A stretch of 52,436 nucleotides of DNA from an uncultured Verrucomicrobiales bacterium (GTDB lineage: Bacteria > Verrucomicrobiota > Verrucomicrobiia > Verrucomicrobiales > Akkermansiaceae): the NCBI GenBank assembly GCA_937969495.1, contig CALBVY010000027.1, positions 1-52,436 on the forward strand, written 5' to 3'. Made by a program: the position numbers and the translations under genes. Positions 26,702 to 34,731 of this stretch are shown one piece after another. The notes below the pieces were generated by a model, which had not been told where the DNA came from, searched no databases, and saw only the letters and a list, made by a program, of their open reading frames with translations. Each line of letters starts with the position of its first letter. Positions within the stretch are counted from its first letter, which is position 1.

Positions 26702-28504
26702 TTAATCCCATTGATGGCGTTTGAGGCCGATGTAGGAGGCGATCAAGCCTAGAGCAATATGGATAGCAAGTAAGTAGTGACAGGCACTCGAGCTTTGGAA
26801 AGATGTTTCAGTGACAGCATCAATGGCATTTTGGTAGCCGGCGTCCATGGAATCGATGCTCCCAGACCACGCCCAGTAGGCGGAAATAAAAGGTCGGGTG
26901 ATGCCCTCGATGCTTTCTGGTAAGGCAAGAACGGCACCAGATAGTGGAAGCTGGAAGCCAACTAAGTATATGGAGAGTAGCGAGGACTGCTCTGCTGTTT
27001 TCATCAGTGATGAGATGCCGAGACAGACGAAGGTCATCGCAGCATTCACCATGATAAGAAATACCGTATGATCAAGAAATCCAGCTTCATGGCCGTCTGG
27101 GAATTTCCAAAACTGCTGCACAAAGATGGCCATCCAGAGTGATTGAATTAAAATTAAGCTGCCGAGAAATGCTACCTTACTTCCTAGGTAGGCGGATGGG
27201 CGGATACCACCAAATTTTTCTTTTTCAAAAATGAGGCGCTCACCAGCAACTTCACGAGCGGAATTGTTAGACCCCATTAGGGAAAGTAAGACAACTTGGA
27301 ACATCACAATACCGGAGACGGCGGAGCCGACGCTTAAGTAGCTGGCTTCGACCATGGTGCGCTCTTGGATCGCTTGGGTAAAGCCTTCATAACGATCTGA
27401 ATATTTCTTAATGTTTTCATTACCTCGCTCGCTAAAGAGGGCGACAAGGATGGGGAAACATAACAAGATAGCGAGCTGGAGAAATACCTGACCTCGATCG
27501 CGGAAGAAGATCTTCCACCTTCTACCGAGGAGGGTGCTGAACTGACTGATTACTCCTGGAGTGCGAACTAGTGCTGCAGCTTCTGGGGTAGTCTCTTCGT
27601 TAGCCTCAGGGGGTTCCAGTGGGCTGGTATCGGTATCTGAGGATAGCGTGGTAGCGGATGTATCTGGGACAAGGAGTGACCCGTCTCGGATGAGTTCCTG
27701 TCTATGGGTTTCTAGTTTTTGATAATAAGCTTTACGATGTTTTATCCATGAGCTTTGCCACTTTTCTGAGCGTTGTTTGGCTAATTGTGGATAGACTTCC
27801 TCCATATCTTCTACGGAGAAATAGTGAACGAGTTCAGTAGGTGATCCGTGATAGGCTACCCGCCCTTCGTGGAGAACAAGGATAGAATCATACAGCTCTA
27901 AATGAGCTAGAGAGTGAGTGACGGAAATTACCGTCCTTCCGTTCTTCCGTGATAGATCATGGAGGAGTCTAACGATATCTCGCTCAGAGCGTGGATCTAG
28001 ACCAGAGGTCACCTCATCACAGAGCAGTAGATGAGGGCCGGTGACTAATTCCATAGCAAGACCGAGCCGGCGCTTCTGTCCTCCTGATAGCACCTTCACC
28101 GGGCGGTCTGCTAGGGTGGCGAGGCCAGTTTCTTCTAGGATACGATCGATGCGGTTATCCAGCTCTGCGACATTTTTGGTTTTCACCCGCAGGCGTGTGG
28201 CGGATTCGATGGACTCATCGACGGTCAATTGATCATAGGCGATGGAGAACTGCGGTACGTATCCAATTTCCGCAGGCTCAAAGTCTTTTTCCTCGGCTAG
28301 ATTTCTACCGTCCCAGATGATGTCACCTGCTGATTCTTGATTGAGTCCGGCGATGGTTTTGAGTAGGGTAGTTTTACCGCAGCCGGATGGGCCAACAATC
28401 GCCATGAAGTGACCGCGAGGGACATCGATAGATACTTGATCGATGAGGTTAATGGGTTCGCCGTCCTTTTGAATAGAAAAGCAGATATCTTTAAGTTCGA
28501 GCAC
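26702..28504 (-). CDS. ABCG-type ABC transporter (ATPase fused to permease)
   Basis: A 600-residue half-transporter in the ABCG/White order, with the ATPase first and the ABC-2 type permease second. The ATPase has Walker A GPSGCGKTT (residues 38-46), signature LSGGQKRR (139-146), Walker B LLLCDE (159-164), the D-loop SGLD and the switch histidine in SVTHSL. A charged Glu/Thr/Pro-rich linker (about 265-310) leads to a six-helix membrane domain from about residue 340, with an external loop containing NENIKKYSDRYEG. Start is GTG at 28504 without a clear ribosome binding site. ABC-2 exporters move lipids, glycans or drugs; the substrate is unknown. It heads the minus-strand envelope gene run and is divergent from an AsmA-like gene. 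Confidence 0.92.
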   Translation of the reverse strand: MLELKDICFSIQKDGEPINLIDQVSIDVPRGHFMAIVGPSGCGKTTLLKTIAGLNQESAGDIIWDGRNLAEEKDFEPAEIGYVPQFSIAYDQLTVDESIESATRLRVKTKNVAELDNRIDRILEETGLATLADRPVKVLSGGQKRRLGLAMELVTGPHLLLCDEVTSGLDPRSERDIVRLLHDLSRKNGRTVISVTHSLAHLELYDSILVLHEGRVAYHGSPTELVHYFSVEDMEEVYPQLAKQRSEKWQSSWIKHRKAYYQKLETHRQELIRDGSLLVPDTSATTLSSDTDTSPLEPPEANEETTPEAAALVRTPGVISQFSTLLGRRWKIFFRDRGQVFLQLAILLCFPILVALFSERGNENIKKYSDRYEGFTQAIQERTMVEASYLSVGSAVSGIVMFQVVLLSLMGSNNSAREVAGERLIFEKEKFGGIRPSAYLGSKVAFLGSLILIQSLWMAIFVQQFWKFPDGHEAGFLDHTVFLIMVNAAMTFVCLGISSLMKTAEQSSLLSIYLVGFQLPLSGAVLALPESIEGITRPFISAYWAWSGSIDSMDAGYQNAIDAVTETSFQSSSACHYLLAIHIALGLIASYIGLKRHQWD

Positions 28505-28632
28505 GGAGTGGTTATTTTTTGTTAGTATGAGGGCGAAACAGTGATACTTGAATGAAGTTTACTACGTGAAGTTACATAGGTTGGCGAGAAGAAAACTTGT
28601 GGAATTAATAAGAGAACATTAGTGTATCACTT

Positions 28633-30267
28633 ATGTCTAGACGTGCTCAGCGCAGAAAATCTACGAGTGAATCCGGTGGCCGATATCAAGGTGGTGGTAG
28701 CTGGTTTTATCGTATCTTAGCAATGTTCGTAATCGTGGCTATTCTTACAGGTTTTGGTGGGTATTTCTGGCTTAAATCTTATCTCCATAGTGATAATTTC
28801 CGGGTATTTTTGGGCGAAAGAGTAGGTAGTGCGATAGGTGCTGATGCTAAATTCGAGCTTTTTGAATGGCAGGGGATGCGGGCGCGAACTGAAGGGTTCA
28901 GTGCTGAGAATGGTAAGCTCATCAAATCCATGCGCGCTGATGATATTGAGGCAAGAATCAATCTCTCTAGCATTAAAAACGGTATTTGGGATGTATCTGA
29001 GCTGCGCGTAAAAAAGTTGGATGTGATGATAGATACCCGTGGTGCTAAAGAGGGATATAAAACCAGTGCTGCTGATGCCACCTCAGAAGATGATCTTAGT
29101 GAATCAGATCAGGGCGGTTTGCTCATAGGGCTACTACCAAAGCGTGCTGAGCTCTCATCTGCTGAGATCGAATGGCTGAACATGGATTTACACACTGAAG
29201 GGGGAGGGCTCAGAGCCTCAAACGTGATCACCCGAGTTGATACCGCTGGTGTGGATGGTGCTTATGATGTCAATCTTGCTGATGGCTTGATTGAGACGAC
29301 GTGGTTCGGCTCGCCACTGGAGCTCGTTACCGCGAGTGGTAAATATCAAAACGGACGTGTTTTTCTAACCAATTCAACGTCAAAAGTTTACGAGCGCGGG
29401 ATTCTCAATCTCAGCGGTGAGCTAGATGGGGGTCAATTTGGTTTTTTGGGTAGTCTTAGGGATGTGAAGGCGGAAGAGCTCGTGCCAGAGGATTGGCAAA
29501 AGCGAATCGCTGGTGACGTAAACACAGATTTTAAAATTAGCTCTGGTAGTATGAGGGCTGATGGCTCACGGCGTGATACAGCTGTGCGAGGAAAGCTGGA
29601 GCTTCAGCGAGGAGTGCTCACGGCTTTGCCTATTTTGGATACCATTGCTGCGTATTCAAATACGCGCCGTTTCAGAAGATTAAATTTCTCAGAGGCAACA
29701 TTGAGATATAAAAAAGTAAGTGGTAGACTAGAGCTTACCGAAATTGTACTGGCGACAGAGGGGCTAGTGAGGGTGGAAGGTAGATTGAGTGTGGAAGACG
29801 GAGGTGTGCTAGATGGGCGCTTTAAAGTGGGAATCATGCCAGGCACTCTAGCTCATATTCCGGGGGCTGAGACGAAGGTATTTCTCCGTGGAGATAAAGG
29901 TCTGTTATGGTCTGACCTACGTATCACGGGCACCATAGAAAATCCCAAGGAAGATCTCACCGGCCGTATGATAGAGGCCGCAGGGGAGAGGATGTTTGAG
30001 CTTATTCCTGAAACAGGGCAGATGGCTCTGAAGTTTGCCCAAGATAGTGCAGTGCAATTACCTAGCAAAGCTCTCGAGACGGGCTCTGATGTCCTACGCA
30101 CAGGAGCTGGAGCGGTGCAGAAAGGTCTTGAAGAAGGAGTGGTAGAGGGCGTTGAAGAAGGAGTGCGTGGGATATTTGATCTTATCCCGGGTAGCCCTCT
30201 TACGCCTCGTAAGCAGCCTAAGGAAGCCCCCTCACACAAGTCACCTGAGGAGGGCTCCACAGAGTGA
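28633..30267 (+). CDS. AsmA-like inner-membrane protein
   Basis: A 544-residue protein with a basic start (MSRRAQRRKS), one membrane helix (about residues 28-49) and a long beta-rich extracytoplasmic domain. The pattern of nested strands, with VSELRVKKLDVMIDTR and LTEIVLATEGLVRVEGRLSVEDGGVLDGRFKVG, is that of AsmA/YhdP/TamB-type proteins. These are now seen as bridge-like lipid carriers between membranes. The C-terminus has an amphipathic segment (LEEGVVEGVEEGVRG) and a Pro/Lys tail. A second protein of this type is encoded at 45242. It is divergent from the ABC exporter, and its stop is 3 bp from that of the convergent downstream gene. Confidence 0.78.
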   Translation: MSRRAQRRKSTSESGGRYQGGGSWFYRILAMFVIVAILTGFGGYFWLKSYLHSDNFRVFLGERVGSAIGADAKFELFEWQGMRARTEGFSAENGKLIKSMRADDIEARINLSSIKNGIWDVSELRVKKLDVMIDTRGAKEGYKTSAADATSEDDLSESDQGGLLIGLLPKRAELSSAEIEWLNMDLHTEGGGLRASNVITRVDTAGVDGAYDVNLADGLIETTWFGSPLELVTASGKYQNGRVFLTNSTSKVYERGILNLSGELDGGQFGFLGSLRDVKAEELVPEDWQKRIAGDVNTDFKISSGSMRADGSRRDTAVRGKLELQRGVLTALPILDTIAAYSNTRRFRRLNFSEATLRYKKVSGRLELTEIVLATEGLVRVEGRLSVEDGGVLDGRFKVGIMPGTLAHIPGAETKVFLRGDKGLLWSDLRITGTIENPKEDLTGRMIEAAGERMFELIPETGQMALKFAQDSAVQLPSKALETGSDVLRTGAGAVQKGLEEGVVEGVEEGVRGIFDLIPGSPLTPRKQPKEAPSHKSPEEGSTE

Positions 30268-30270
30268 GGT

Positions 30271-30783
30271 TTATTCCTCGATGATGGTAAACTTTGTGCC
30301 TTTAGCATTCATCCATGCCTTACGCACACTTGTGAGTAGTGCATTAAGATCTCCTTCGTCGGAGATGCGGAATTCTACCGTCTTAGAGTGTGTGGTGGTA
30401 GGGTATTGCTTGGCTACCATGGTGCTTGTATTTATTCCCGTACGTTCTCCTACTTTATCGAGGAGTTCTTTACCACGCTCGGCGATTTTTCCAGCTATAG
30501 CGGAATTGGCATCTTCAGATACAGGGGTAATGTAGTAAAAGCGTGCCAGTGAATTCCCCAAGGTGTCGACCACGACCTCAATCACCTTTAAGTGCCCGTC
30601 GATGACATAAGTGTGCTTACTTACAGAGGATATGGAACTCAGCGATACCACATAACTGCCACCTGGTAGATTGGCTTGCCAGAAACGGCGTGAGCCACTT
30701 TCTTCACTCGTGCTCTCTTGAGCCATTATGGATGAGGGTAGAATCAGTAGAATAGCGGCGAGTGAAATATAGAATTTTTTCAT
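30271..30783 (-). CDS. exported protein of unknown function
   Basis: I choose the ATG at 30783, since MKKFYISLAAILLILPSSIMAQ is a clear signal peptide; the frame runs 22 codons further but would bury it. The mature protein of about 148 residues has FWQANLPGGSYVVSLSSISSVSKHTYVIDG, then RFYYITPVSE, a helix AIAGKIAERGKELLDKVGERTG, and a last strand near the C-terminus. It reads as a small alpha/beta fold that is conserved-looking but not recognised. A promoter-like pair lies upstream at 30810-30838. It ends 3 bp from the convergent AsmA-like gene. Confidence 0.78.
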   Translation of the reverse strand: MKKFYISLAAILLILPSSIMAQESTSEESGSRRFWQANLPGGSYVVSLSSISSVSKHTYVIDGHLKVIEVVVDTLGNSLARFYYITPVSEDANSAIAGKIAERGKELLDKVGERTGINTSTMVAKQYPTTTHSKTVEFRISDEGDLNALLTSVRKAWMNAKGTKFTIIEE

Positions 30784-30809
30784 AAATTGACAGATAATGG
30801 TTATAGATG

Positions 30810-30838
30810 AGCATACGAGTGAAAACACGAGGTGGCAA
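30810..30838 (-). promoter_or_regulatory. candidate promoter of the exported protein gene
   Basis: On the minus strand TTGCCA (30838-30833) and TATGCT (30815-30810) are separated by 17 bp and match the -35 consensus at five of six and the -10 consensus at four of six positions. The predicted transcription start lies about 20 bp before the start codon at 30783. Confidence 0.5.
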
Positions 30839-30948
30839 TCACGTTTCACGGAAACCTGATGAACTTAGGAGTGCTTATTTTATGTTAGCTGGTTTTGAAG
30901 GTTCGATCCTTGATTGCGTGGCGAATTGTAGCTATCAGATGGCTCGTT

Positions 30949-31407
30949 ATGGCACACTATCGACCTAATGTTGCAGCCTTGGTTTTGAATCGGGAGGGGA
31001 AACTTCTGGTTTGTGAGCGCGTGAATTCTAAAGGCGCGTGGCAGTTTCCACAAGGTGGTGCTGATCCAGGTGAGAAGCTGCGCAAGGCGCTTGCTCGTGA
31101 AGTGGAAGAGGAAATAGGGCTTCCTGCTAACAGCTACCGAATTTTAGAAAAGCGAGGTGGCTATACCTACCTTTACCCGAAGCAGGTAAGAAAACAAAAA
31201 TCATATTTTGATGGGCAGATTCAGACATACTATCTGTGCCGATTAAAAAAAAGTGCACCAGAGATTGAGCTGGGTGAACATAAGAACCCTGAATTTAAAT
31301 CTTACAAATGGATCGAGCCAGAGGATTTTAAGTTAAAGTGGCTTCCGGAGTTCAAACGGCAGGTTTACCGTGCTGTCATGTTAGATTTCTTCGGTGTGCG
31401 TCTTTAG
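30949..31407 (+). CDS. rppH: RNA pyrophosphohydrolase (Nudix)
   Basis: Starting at the ATG at 30949 gives MAHYRPNVAALVLNREG, which matches the RppH N-terminus, and 152 residues; an upstream in-frame start would add 18 unrelated residues. The Nudix box runs from Gly36 to Leu58 (GGADPGEKLRKALAREVEEE) with Glu42, Arg50, Glu51, Glu54 and Glu55 in place. The RppH-specific WQFPQGG and late FKRQVYRAV blocks are also present. RppH removes pyrophosphate from the 5' end of mRNAs, which triggers decay; plant-type members hydrolyse ApnA. It is a single gene, with its stop one base from that of the convergent alpha/beta hydrolase gene. Confidence 0.93.
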   Translation: MAHYRPNVAALVLNREGKLLVCERVNSKGAWQFPQGGADPGEKLRKALAREVEEEIGLPANSYRILEKRGGYTYLYPKQVRKQKSYFDGQIQTYYLCRLKKSAPEIELGEHKNPEFKSYKWIEPEDFKLKWLPEFKRQVYRAVMLDFFGVRL

Positions 31408-31408
31408 T

Positions 31409-32224
31409 TTACTTATTAATATCGATCTTGAATTGATCCAAGGCACGTAGCACTTCATCGCTTGCTAATAGATAGATGTCGTTGTGGCCAACACCCTGAA
31501 GGTTTACAAAAGTTTTTGGCCCTTGGTGAAGTTCATGGAGTTTTTTACCATGCCACTGGCTAATGACCTGATCTTGATCACCGTGAATGATGAGTAGTGG
31601 GGTTTTGATGTTCTCTATGCGCGTGATGTTTTTAAATTGATCACCAGGAAATAGGGGGATCTTTGTTACGGCACGGAAGGCAGACACAAAAGGAGAGACT
31701 AACATAAGGCCGGCGCAGGGCTCCTGTGCTGCGAGCCACACAGCTGGGCCACTTCCTACGGATTGGCCATAAATGATGATATTCTCAGCAGAGACTTCTA
31801 AGGTTTTTGTTAAGTGGTCATAAGATGTTTGGATCGCCTCATAACAAGCTTGTTCATCAGGGCTGCCTTCACTGTGTCCGTAGCCTGGGTAATCATAAGC
31901 AAGTATGCCGTAGCCCCGTGTGTTAAACTGACATAGCCGATCGTGCAGATAGCCAATATCTTCAGCATTGCCATGCGACCATAGCAGGGTGGGCATCCCT
32001 GGTGATGCTGGTTTGTAGTAAATCGCTACCTTTTCTCCATCTGGGCGGGTAACTTGGGATATGTTAGCATCTTCGATTTCATAACCAGGGCTCGGTGGTT
32101 GGTAAATGAGGTGATTAGAAAAGAATAAAGCAACGCTTAGTATTGCGAGGTAAATAAATGCGAGCGATTTGAGCGGGCGCCACCAGCTCCACTTTCCTAT
32201 CAGCCATTTTTTCCAATTAATCAT
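31409..32224 (-). CDS. membrane-anchored alpha/beta hydrolase (BEM46/ABHD13-like)
   Basis: A 271-residue protein with an N-terminal membrane helix (about residues 20-38) and a serine hydrolase domain. The oxyanion block is LWSHGNAEDI and the nucleophile elbow YGQSVGSG (Ser155). The acid is Asp218 in HGDQDQVI and the base His247 in GVGHNDIY. The DYPGYGHSEG motif is typical of the BEM46/ABHD13 group. Substrate is unknown; lipid or peptide ester hydrolysis at the membrane is the usual suggestion. It lies 77 bp after a membrane protein gene on the same strand. Confidence 0.88.
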   Translation of the reverse strand: MINWKKWLIGKWSWWRPLKSLAFIYLAILSVALFFSNHLIYQPPSPGYEIEDANISQVTRPDGEKVAIYYKPASPGMPTLLWSHGNAEDIGYLHDRLCQFNTRGYGILAYDYPGYGHSEGSPDEQACYEAIQTSYDHLTKTLEVSAENIIIYGQSVGSGPAVWLAAQEPCAGLMLVSPFVSAFRAVTKIPLFPGDQFKNITRIENIKTPLLIIHGDQDQVISQWHGKKLHELHQGPKTFVNLQGVGHNDIYLLASDEVLRALDQFKIDINK

Positions 32225-32301
32225 GGTGGTGTTATATTTCTTACAGAGAAGCTACGATGGCGAGCGTGTACTGAAATGGTGGTAAAGCGAGTGTAACTTA
32301 A

Positions 32302-33120
32302 TCAGCACAGCCGGATCATATCGCGGATAAATTGTTTCCATAGAAAGAAAAGACCACGGATGGTGTAGCGGAAATGACCATCGCCAGTTGATTGGATAAT
32401 GCCATGATTTAGATTGTGATTAATCTGATGGCGCAGCTCGTGCTCTATTTCTTCACTCACATGATCAGGATCTGGAATACATAGATCATCATCAACAAAG
32501 CCTTGCCTACTCAGATACATATGATGGCACTTGATTAGATTCATAGTGCATTCCCTAGTGCAGCTAATTTGATTCCAGTGCACTTTTGGTGCTGCCTTAA
32601 GAGTGGGGGAAAATGGGAAATTGGTGGTGCGCCAGACTCCGTTTGTTAGGTCGCGGCTTGTTAGAGTGAGGTAGGTGAATGTGACGTTAGACTGTTCGCA
32701 GAGGCAGAGTGATGCCACGGATTTAGTCTCGGCATTCCAGAATAATTGATAGATTTGCTTCATTCCACCAAGATCCCAGCCGCAGTTACGGATATGCTCA
32801 TAGCCAGCTTCTTCCAGTGCGATATGGTGTGCCTCAGCACTTGGGTAGATTTCTGTATTGGCGTATACTTGTTCATTAAGTTTATTTTCCAAGGGCATAC
32901 GCATTTTTCTGATTCTGGTGAGAAGCTCCACCCAAGGGAGGAAAAACCAAGCGGCTGCGGCTGCGATACCGGCCCACAGATTGCCGGTGAGGAAATAGAA
33001 ACATAGACCAGAAGCGATCAGGATAATGAGTGCGCCTGTCTTACGTAAAAAAATCGTCCGGCATGAGCGCAAAGCAAAACCGAATATAATGATGGCGATA
33101 ACGATGTAAAAGTGGTTCAT
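32302..33120 (-). CDS. membrane protein of unknown function
   Basis: The ATG at 33120 is preferred, since it begins directly with the hydrophobic MNHFYIVIAIIIFGFAL segment; an ATG ten codons upstream is possible. The protein has 272 residues with two or three N-terminal membrane segments (up to about residue 62), then a cytoplasmic domain of about 210 residues. Features include ALEEAGYEHIRNCGWDLGGMKQIYQLFW and the helical VSEEIEHELRHQINHNLNHG. The middle resembles uncharacterised PVC proteins that read 'lf...a.isl......g....t.e..T', but I cannot name a family. It is followed by the alpha/beta hydrolase on the same strand. Confidence 0.72.
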   Translation of the reverse strand: MNHFYIVIAIIIFGFALRSCRTIFLRKTGALIILIASGLCFYFLTGNLWAGIAAAAAWFFLPWVELLTRIRKMRMPLENKLNEQVYANTEIYPSAEAHHIALEEAGYEHIRNCGWDLGGMKQIYQLFWNAETKSVASLCLCEQSNVTFTYLTLTSRDLTNGVWRTTNFPFSPTLKAAPKVHWNQISCTRECTMNLIKCHHMYLSRQGFVDDDLCIPDPDHVSEEIEHELRHQINHNLNHGIIQSTGDGHFRYTIRGLFFLWKQFIRDMIRLC

Positions 33121-33287
33121 GATGCATCTTTTGGCGGCGTTGATCATCAATCACGGTGAGGAAAGGATGATGAGGAAGCTTCGATGGGCTGAGGTCTTCC
33201 CAAGCAGCATTGCCGACGCGCAAATATGCCACTCTCTTGGCAGGATTGCAACTTGTGAAAGCTACTTATCCAGATATACTAAAAATC

Positions 33288-33815
33288 ATGGCCATTGAGA
33301 CCTTTGAGGGTAACAGCCCAGATATTCATCCCAGTGTATTTATCGCTCATAGTGCGGACGTCATTGGGCGCGTTAAGCTCGGAGAGCAAGCCAGTGTCTG
33401 GTATAACGCTACCTTGCGCGGTGATATCAACGAGATTGTTATTGGCCCCCAATCTAATATCCAAGATAACGCCTGTGTGCACCTAGCTGATGACTATGGA
33501 GTCTACATTGGTGAGTTGGTCACGGTAGGGCACAGTGCTATCATTCACGCCTGCACCATTAAAGACGAGGTGCTCGTAGGCATGGGAGCCTGTGTTCTGG
33601 ATGGGGCCATCATTGGTGAGCGTAGTATCATTGGTGCAAATTCTTTGATTACTGGAGGTATGGAGATCCCTCCTGGCTCGCTGGTTCTGGGGAGCCCTGC
33701 TAAGGTTGTTAAAACCTTGGATAAAGAGCAGCAGGCCGATATTAAAAAGTGGGCACAGAAATACGTTACCAACTCGAAGAAATATCTCAAACGCCCTAAT
33801 CGAGGCCTTGCGTAG
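33288..33815 (+). CDS. gamma-carbonic anhydrase family protein (YrdA/PaaY type)
   Basis: Start at the ATG at 33288, giving MAIETFEGNSPDIHPSVF and 175 residues, the normal length. It is a left-handed beta-helix with hexapeptide repeats and a C-terminal helix. The three zinc histidines are His65 (CVHLAD), His82 and His87 (VGHSAIIHAC), and the Arg-Asp pair of the family (LRGDIN) is present. Members are carbonic anhydrases or inactive relatives; activity cannot be judged from sequence alone. The gene is divergent from the membrane protein gene, and its stop is 13 bp from the next convergent gene. Confidence 0.92.
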   Translation: MAIETFEGNSPDIHPSVFIAHSADVIGRVKLGEQASVWYNATLRGDINEIVIGPQSNIQDNACVHLADDYGVYIGELVTVGHSAIIHACTIKDEVLVGMGACVLDGAIIGERSIIGANSLITGGMEIPPGSLVLGSPAKVVKTLDKEQQADIKKWAQKYVTNSKKYLKRPNRGLA

Positions 33816-33828
33816 AAGTATAACGCAG

Positions 33829-34713
33829 TTATTTCAATTCATCATAATACGCCACCATTTTAATGGGTTGATGTTTTTTGCTGTTAGGGTTTAGGTAGGG
33901 GAAGAGGAATCCTCTACCATTACTAGGGATTAAAATAGAATCGTAGAAGAATTCTTTTTTTGAGCCATTTTTTAAAACAGCGCGAGCGCGAACCATCGTG
34001 CGGGAGCTCTTATCTAAGACGGGTACTATGTTAGCTGATTTACTTGGTGCAATAGCAATAGTAGATAGGCCATTTTTGCCAGGGGTGTCTACTTCAATGG
34101 GAACAGGGGATGAGTTATAAATTAAAATGGAACCGACTGGTAGCTTTTCTGGGCTAATGTTGAAGTTCTTGAGTAACGGTTTTTCCCATCCTTTCTTTTG
34201 GCGGTAATTTTTAACGAAAAGTAATAGTGCATGTGTTTGATCCTCGCCAATACTTGAGGATAAGTATTTTTTATACGTAACTTTTTCATCTGGTTTACGC
34301 GGTAACGTTTTTAATAGAAAATTTAGATTTGAGCGGCGATGGATTTTTTTTTGGGAAGGCCTTCGATTGGGGGTAATGGAGATCTTTTCGAAAATAGTTT
34401 TGCCCTGCGCGTTCTTATTTTTCAAGTAGAGATTGCGTGGGAAATCTTCAAATGGCTTCGCTTGTATTTCTTTTGGGAACCTATTATTATAAACTACTTT
34501 TTTGATAGATCCATCTTCTTGTTCTTCTTCGATAATGGAAGGTTCGTTTGGTATGGTATACTTCGCTATACGCTTGTGTCCTACAGCTACTACAAGAACA
34601 TCAAGGTCTGTTTTTTTTAAAGGGGGAGAGTCTTGTGCGCATAGTGGAAAAGTCTGAAATGAACAACTAACTGCCAAGCAGATAATCAGGTTTTGTTTGA
34701 TATTTGTTAACAT
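33829..34713 (-). CDS. exported protein next to the Verru_Chthon cassette A gene
   Basis: A 294-residue protein with a signal peptide (about residues 1-26, ending PLCAQ). The mature part is basic and beta-rich. It includes LDVLVVAVGHKRIAKYTIP, a Lys/Arg-rich middle (NRRPSQKKIHRRSNL), and VGSILIYNSSPVPIEVDTPG and GRGFLFPYLNP near the end. The spacing from the upstream cassette A gene is 18 bp, so the two are almost surely co-transcribed. I do not recognise a family; a role with the pilin-like partner at the cell surface is inferred only from position. Confidence 0.78.
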   Translation of the reverse strand: MLTNIKQNLIICLAVSCSFQTFPLCAQDSPPLKKTDLDVLVVAVGHKRIAKYTIPNEPSIIEEEQEDGSIKKVVYNNRFPKEIQAKPFEDFPRNLYLKNKNAQGKTIFEKISITPNRRPSQKKIHRRSNLNFLLKTLPRKPDEKVTYKKYLSSSIGEDQTHALLLFVKNYRQKKGWEKPLLKNFNISPEKLPVGSILIYNSSPVPIEVDTPGKNGLSTIAIAPSKSANIVPVLDKSSRTMVRARAVLKNGSKKEFFYDSILIPSNGRGFLFPYLNPNSKKHQPIKMVAYYDELK

Positions 34714-34731
34714 GACGTGATTAGGTGGTTT

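Noticed and set aside
29853-30308. 151-codon open frame antisense to the AsmA-like gene
   Set aside because: It is covered by the AsmA-like gene, has a Pro/Ser/Arg-rich composition typical of an antisense shadow, and no domain.
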